NCBI GenBank assembly: GCA_900444965.1
Contig: UFRQ01000003.1
Coordinates: 1,178,001-1,242,000, forward strand
From: [Actinobacillus] rossii
GTDB lineage: Bacteria; Pseudomonadota; Gammaproteobacteria; Enterobacterales; Pasteurellaceae
Reading direction: 5' to 3'
DNA: 64,000 nucleotides
A model generated the notes under the pieces. That model searched no databases. It worked only from the letters and a program-made list of their open reading frames with translations, and was not told the origin of the DNA. The position numbers were made by a program, and so were the translations under genes. This document shows, one piece after another, positions 61,133-64,000 of this stretch (position 1 is the stretch's first letter; each line of letters starts with the position of its first letter).

Positions 61133-61732
61133 ATGAAAAAAACAGCATTAGCACTCGTTTTAGGCGCATTAACATTCTCAACAGCGGCAAGCGCGAATTG
61201 GTATGTTGAAGGCAATCTTGGTTATTCCAAATTAAAAACTTCAGGTTTGGCGGTTGAAGAATTCAATGACAGCACATTTTCACCAAGTTTAGCCGTAGGT
61301 TATAAAATCAATGACTGGCGTTTTGCTGTTGATTACACTTATTATGGTAAAGCTGATCAAGGATATAAAGTTAACTATTCAGGTGGTAGCGTTGCCGGTG
61401 ATGCTGAATTAAAAGCGTATGGTTTAGGCTTAGCTGCATACTATGACATTAACTTAAATTCAAAAATTAAACCTTATGTCGGCGCGCGTATTGCAACTAA
61501 CTACGTGAAGTTAGATGAAACTAATGTGGAAACTACAGCACGAGGCACTGAACGCGAAGAGCTATCTGATTCTAGCACAAAAGTAGGCTATGGCGCGGTT
61601 GTAGGCGCAACCTATAATTTTGCACCAAAATGGGATGTGAACGCTGCATTAGAATATAACCACTTAGGCAAAGTAGAAGATGTGAAAATCAATCAATACG
61701 GCGCGAAAGTTGGCGTGCGTTATTCATTCTAA
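61133..61732 (+). CDS. Small outer-membrane beta-barrel protein (opacity/OmpW-like)
   Basis: A 199-residue protein with a signal peptide cut after ASA (residue 21), then alternating hydrophobic strands (WYVEGNLGYSKL, PSLAVGYKINDWRFAVDYTYY, AYGLGLAAYYDINL, VGYGAVVGATYNFAPKWDVNAALEYN) and a terminal KVGVRYSF ending in Phe, the outer-membrane insertion signal. About eight strands fit an opacity-protein barrel. The role is not evident; relatives act in adhesion or serum resistance. It has its own AAAGGAG ribosome site and a hairpin after the stop. Confidence 0.87.
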   Translation: MKKTALALVLGALTFSTAASANWYVEGNLGYSKLKTSGLAVEEFNDSTFSPSLAVGYKINDWRFAVDYTYYGKADQGYKVNYSGGSVAGDAELKAYGLGLAAYYDINLNSKIKPYVGARIATNYVKLDETNVETTARGTEREELSDSSTKVGYGAVVGATYNFAPKWDVNAALEYNHLGKVEDVKINQYGAKVGVRYSF

Positions 61733-61749
61733 TTTTGCCATCATTCAGA

Positions 61750-61786
61750 AAGTGCGGTCGTTAATAAAGGCGATCGCATTTTTTTA
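61750..61786 (+). terminator. Terminator formed by a USS and a decayed inverted copy
   Basis: AAGTGCGGTCG pairs with CGATCGCA (stem 61753-61760 with 61771-61778, one G-T pair), followed by TTTTTTT. The second arm looks like a decayed uptake signal. Confidence 0.78.
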
Positions 61787-61796
61787 TATTTATTCC

Positions 61797-61826
61797 CTTG
61801 AAAAATCCATTTTCATTCCTATTTAA
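61797..61826 (+). promoter_or_regulatory. Sigma-32 (heat-shock) promoter of htpG
   Basis: CTTGAAA (61797-61803), preceded by CC, is followed after 14 bases by CCTATTTAA (61818-61826). This matches the RpoH pattern CTTGAAA-N13-15-CCCATnTA apart from one base. htpG is a heat-shock gene in relatives. The ATG is 35 bases further on. Confidence 0.72.
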
Positions 61827-61860
61827 TTTTCACATTTATTTATGTTGAATAGGAAACACT

Positions 61861-63741
61861 ATGTCAGAACAACAAACCTACGGTTTTCAAACAGAAGTTA
61901 AACAACTTCTTCAATTAATGATCCATTCTCTCTATTCCAACAAAGAGATTTTCTTGCGTGAATTGATTTCTAATGCATCTGATGCAGCGGATAAATTGCG
62001 CTTTAAAGCGTTGTCTGCGCCAGAACTTTATGAAGGCGATGGCGATTTAAAAGTGCGGATCAAATTTGATGAGAAAAAAGGCACGATAACTATTTCAGAT
62101 AACGGTATTGGAATGAACCGTGAACAAATCATTTCTCATTTGGGAACCATTGCGAAATCAGGAACGAAAGAATTTTTAACCGCACTTGGTACGGATGCCG
62201 CAAAAGACAGCCAGTTAATCGGGCAATTTGGGGTTGGTTTCTATTCGGCATTTATTGTGGCGGATAAAGTGGAAGTGCGCAGCCGTGCGGCCGGCGAAAG
62301 TGCGGATAAAGGCGTGCTTTGGATTTCTGCCGGTGAAGGTGAATATTCTGTTGAAGAGATTGAGAAAAAAGAGCGTGGTACAGAAATTACCCTTTTCTTG
62401 CGTGAAGATGAAAAAGAATTTTTAAACGAATGGCGTTTACGCGAAGTGATCAGCAAATATTCGGATCATATTGGTTTGCCGGTGGAAATCTTAACAAAAG
62501 ATTATGATGACGAGGGCAAAGAGCAAGGCGTGAAATGGGGAAAAATCAATAAGGCGCAAGCCTTGTGGACGCGTGCTAAAGGCGAGATCTCGGATGATGA
62601 ATATAAAGAATTTTATAAACATTTGAGCCACGATTTTGCGGATCCGTTAATTTGGGCGCATAACAAAGTTGAGGGCAATCAAGAATATACCAGCTTGCTT
62701 TATGTGCCGTCAAAAGCACCTTGGGATTTATTTAACCGCGAGCAGCAACACGGTTTGAAACTTTATGTACAACGCGTGTTTATTATGGATGATGCGGAAG
62801 TGTTTATGCCAAATTATTTGCGTTTTATGCGCGGTCTTTTGGATAGTAATGACCTACCGCTAAACGTCTCTCGTGAGATTTTGCAAGATAATAAAACCAC
62901 TGCCGCATTGCGCAAAGCCTTGACCAAACGTTCATTACAGATGTTAGAAAAATTAGCGCAAGATGATAGCGAAAAATATCTCGCTTTCTGGAAAGAATTT
63001 GGTTTAGTGTTAAAAGAAGGTGTGGGCGAAGATTTTGCTAACCGTGAACAAATTGCCAAACTTTATCGTTTTGCGTCAACAAAAACAGACAGTAGTGAGC
63101 AAACTCTTGCTTTAGCTGACTATGTGGCACGTATGAAAGACGGGCAAAAAGCCATTTATTATATTACGGCAGACAGTTATACCGCCGCGAAAAATAGTCC
63201 GCACTTAGAATTGTTCAACAAAAAAGATATTGAAGTGTTGTTACTTTCAGATCGTATTGATGAATGGATGTTGAGCTATTTAACCGAATTTGACGGCAAA
63301 CCGTTGCAATCCATTACGAAAGCCGATATTGATTTAGGCGATTTAGCGGATAAAGACGCGGACGAGCAAAAAGCGCAGGATGCGGAGTTTGGTTCTTTTG
63401 TGGAGCGCGTAAAAATCTTGTTGGGTGAACGAGTGAAAGATGTCCGCATTACGCACCGCCTAACGGATACACCGGCTGTGGTGTCAACGGATAATGACCA
63501 AATGACGACACAAATGGCGAAATTGTTTGCCATGAGCGGTCAGCCTGTGCCAGAAGTGAAATATACTTTTGAGCTTAATACGGAACATCCGTTAGTGCAA
63601 AAAGTCGCGAATTTAACGGATGAAACGGAATTTGCGAATTGGGTTGAGTTGTTACTCGAACAAGCTATGCTTTCTGAACGTGGCACGCTTGAAAATCCAG
63701 CAGCGTTTATTAAACGAGTGAACAGCTTGCTCGTTCACTAA
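61861..63741 (+). CDS. htpG: Molecular chaperone HtpG (Hsp90)
   Basis: HtpG is the bacterial Hsp90, an ATP-dependent dimeric chaperone in the cytosol. The N-terminal GHKL ATPase shows [31 protein letters not shown] and [17 protein letters not shown]. The middle domain has the catalytic-loop arginine in [10 protein letters not shown]. The C-terminal dimerisation domain ends [13 protein letters not shown]. Length 626 is normal. It carries a heat-shock-type promoter and ends in an uptake-signal hairpin. Confidence 0.97.
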   Translation: MSEQQTYGFQTEVKQLLQLMIHSLYSNKEIFLRELISNASDAADKLRFKALSAPELYEGDGDLKVRIKFDEKKGTITISDNGIGMNREQIISHLGTIAKSGTKEFLTALGTDAAKDSQLIGQFGVGFYSAFIVADKVEVRSRAAGESADKGVLWISAGEGEYSVEEIEKKERGTEITLFLREDEKEFLNEWRLREVISKYSDHIGLPVEILTKDYDDEGKEQGVKWGKINKAQALWTRAKGEISDDEYKEFYKHLSHDFADPLIWAHNKVEGNQEYTSLLYVPSKAPWDLFNREQQHGLKLYVQRVFIMDDAEVFMPNYLRFMRGLLDSNDLPLNVSREILQDNKTTAALRKALTKRSLQMLEKLAQDDSEKYLAFWKEFGLVLKEGVGEDFANREQIAKLYRFASTKTDSSEQTLALADYVARMKDGQKAIYYITADSYTAAKNSPHLELFNKKDIEVLLLSDRIDEWMLSYLTEFDGKPLQSITKADIDLGDLADKDADEQKAQDAEFGSFVERVKILLGERVKDVRITHRLTDTPAVVSTDNDQMTTQMAKLFAMSGQPVPEVKYTFELNTEHPLVQKVANLTDETEFANWVELLLEQAMLSERGTLENPAAFIKRVNSLLVH

Positions 63742-63757
63742 TTTTCATAGAAAATGT

Positions 63758-63798
63758 GACCGCACTTTTTAGATGAAAAGTGCGGTTAATTTTTATCA
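63758..63798 (+). terminator. Inverted USS terminator of htpG
   Basis: ACCGCACTTTT (63759-63769) and AAAAGTGCGGT (63776-63786) pair around a short loop and are followed by TAATTTTTAT. Confidence 0.85.
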
Positions 63799-63814
63799 AA
63801 TTTAGGGGCAATTA

Positions 63815-64000
63815 ATGGCAGCTTTTATGGCGTGGGGCAATATTCAACAAGCGTATACTTTTCAGGCTATTCCGGCTGAATTGCTAACGGAAAAATTACG
63901 TGTACCACCGCCAGGCAATGGCAATACGCGTGTCTTGCAGCGTTACGAATGTCGTAAATTAGCGCATTTTTTGTTGTGGCAACTTTGCAAAACAGCCCAA
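63815..64000 (+). CDS. 4'-phosphopantetheinyl transferase, 3' end cut by window
   Basis: The first 62 residues are visible, from ATG 63815 with TAGGGG upstream. The stretch LRVPPPGNGNTRVLQRYECRKLAHFLLWQL resembles the N-terminal half of Sfp-type phosphopantetheinyl transferases of Haemophilus, which attach the phosphopantetheine arm to carrier proteins. The catalytic part lies beyond the window, so the call is tentative. Confidence 0.6.
   Translation, partial: MAAFMAWGNIQQAYTFQAIPAELLTEKLRVPPPGNGNTRVLQRYECRKLAHFLLWQLCKTAQ

Overview
The window is chromosomal DNA of a Pasteurellaceae bacterium, most likely a Haemophilus-type species. The Haemophilus-type DNA uptake signal (core AAGTGCGGT or its complement) occurs more than 40 times. 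The DNA is AT-rich, and every housekeeping protein reads as a gamma-proteobacterial orthologue. The species cannot be fixed from sequence alone. No tRNA, rRNA, CRISPR array or prophage was seen.

Left part, 1-32 kb: core genes in familiar blocks. These are serA (5' cut); mltG-tmk-holB-tatD followed by a DUF1523 membrane protein, ytfL, dnaE and hda; rdgC (reverse), proC, alaA (reverse); menF-menD for menaquinone; the phospholipid-transport operon mlaFEDCB-ibaG-murA; yggS (reverse); a sodC gene broken by one nonsense codon; the threonine operon with a leader peptide and attenuator (thrL-thrABC); yffB, a small membrane protein and dapE overlapping head to tail; and an M15 carboxypeptidase. An intact IS481-type insertion sequence with a target duplication sits between murA and the hairpin that probably once followed it.

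Middle, 32-39 kb: an accessory patch. It holds an orphan hypothetical gene, two defective copies of one IS3-family element in the same orientation, and between them a secreted nuclease with an Excalibur tail, an AraC regulator, a permease and a nitrilase, followed by an IS256-variant transposase cut by the second IS3 copy. The AraC gene diverges from the permease-nitrilase pair over an intergenic region carrying an 18-bp direct repeat at exactly 30-bp spacing. This suggests an inducible nitrile or hydroxy-acid uptake and hydrolysis cassette.

39-57 kb: darP, pmbA and hpt lead into a single-strand Wzx/Wzy O-antigen locus: wzz, wzy, wzx, glf, two GT4 glycosyltransferases, a CDP-alcohol phosphotransferase-family protein, a galactofuranosyltransferase, tarI- and tarJ-like genes, a WbaP-type initiating transferase, a small secreted Excalibur protein and rmlBADC. 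Predicted precursors are UDP-galactofuranose, dTDP-rhamnose and CDP-ribitol. The most interesting proposal is that CDP-ribitol is used by the CDP-alcohol phosphotransferase-like protein, whose family motif lacks its last aspartate. The section from wzz to rmlA is AT-rich and has no uptake signal.

Right end, 57-64 kb: pepB, ndk, metK (MetJ-like operator upstream), sprT, a small outer-membrane beta-barrel protein, htpG (sigma-32-like promoter) and the start of a phosphopantetheinyl transferase gene.
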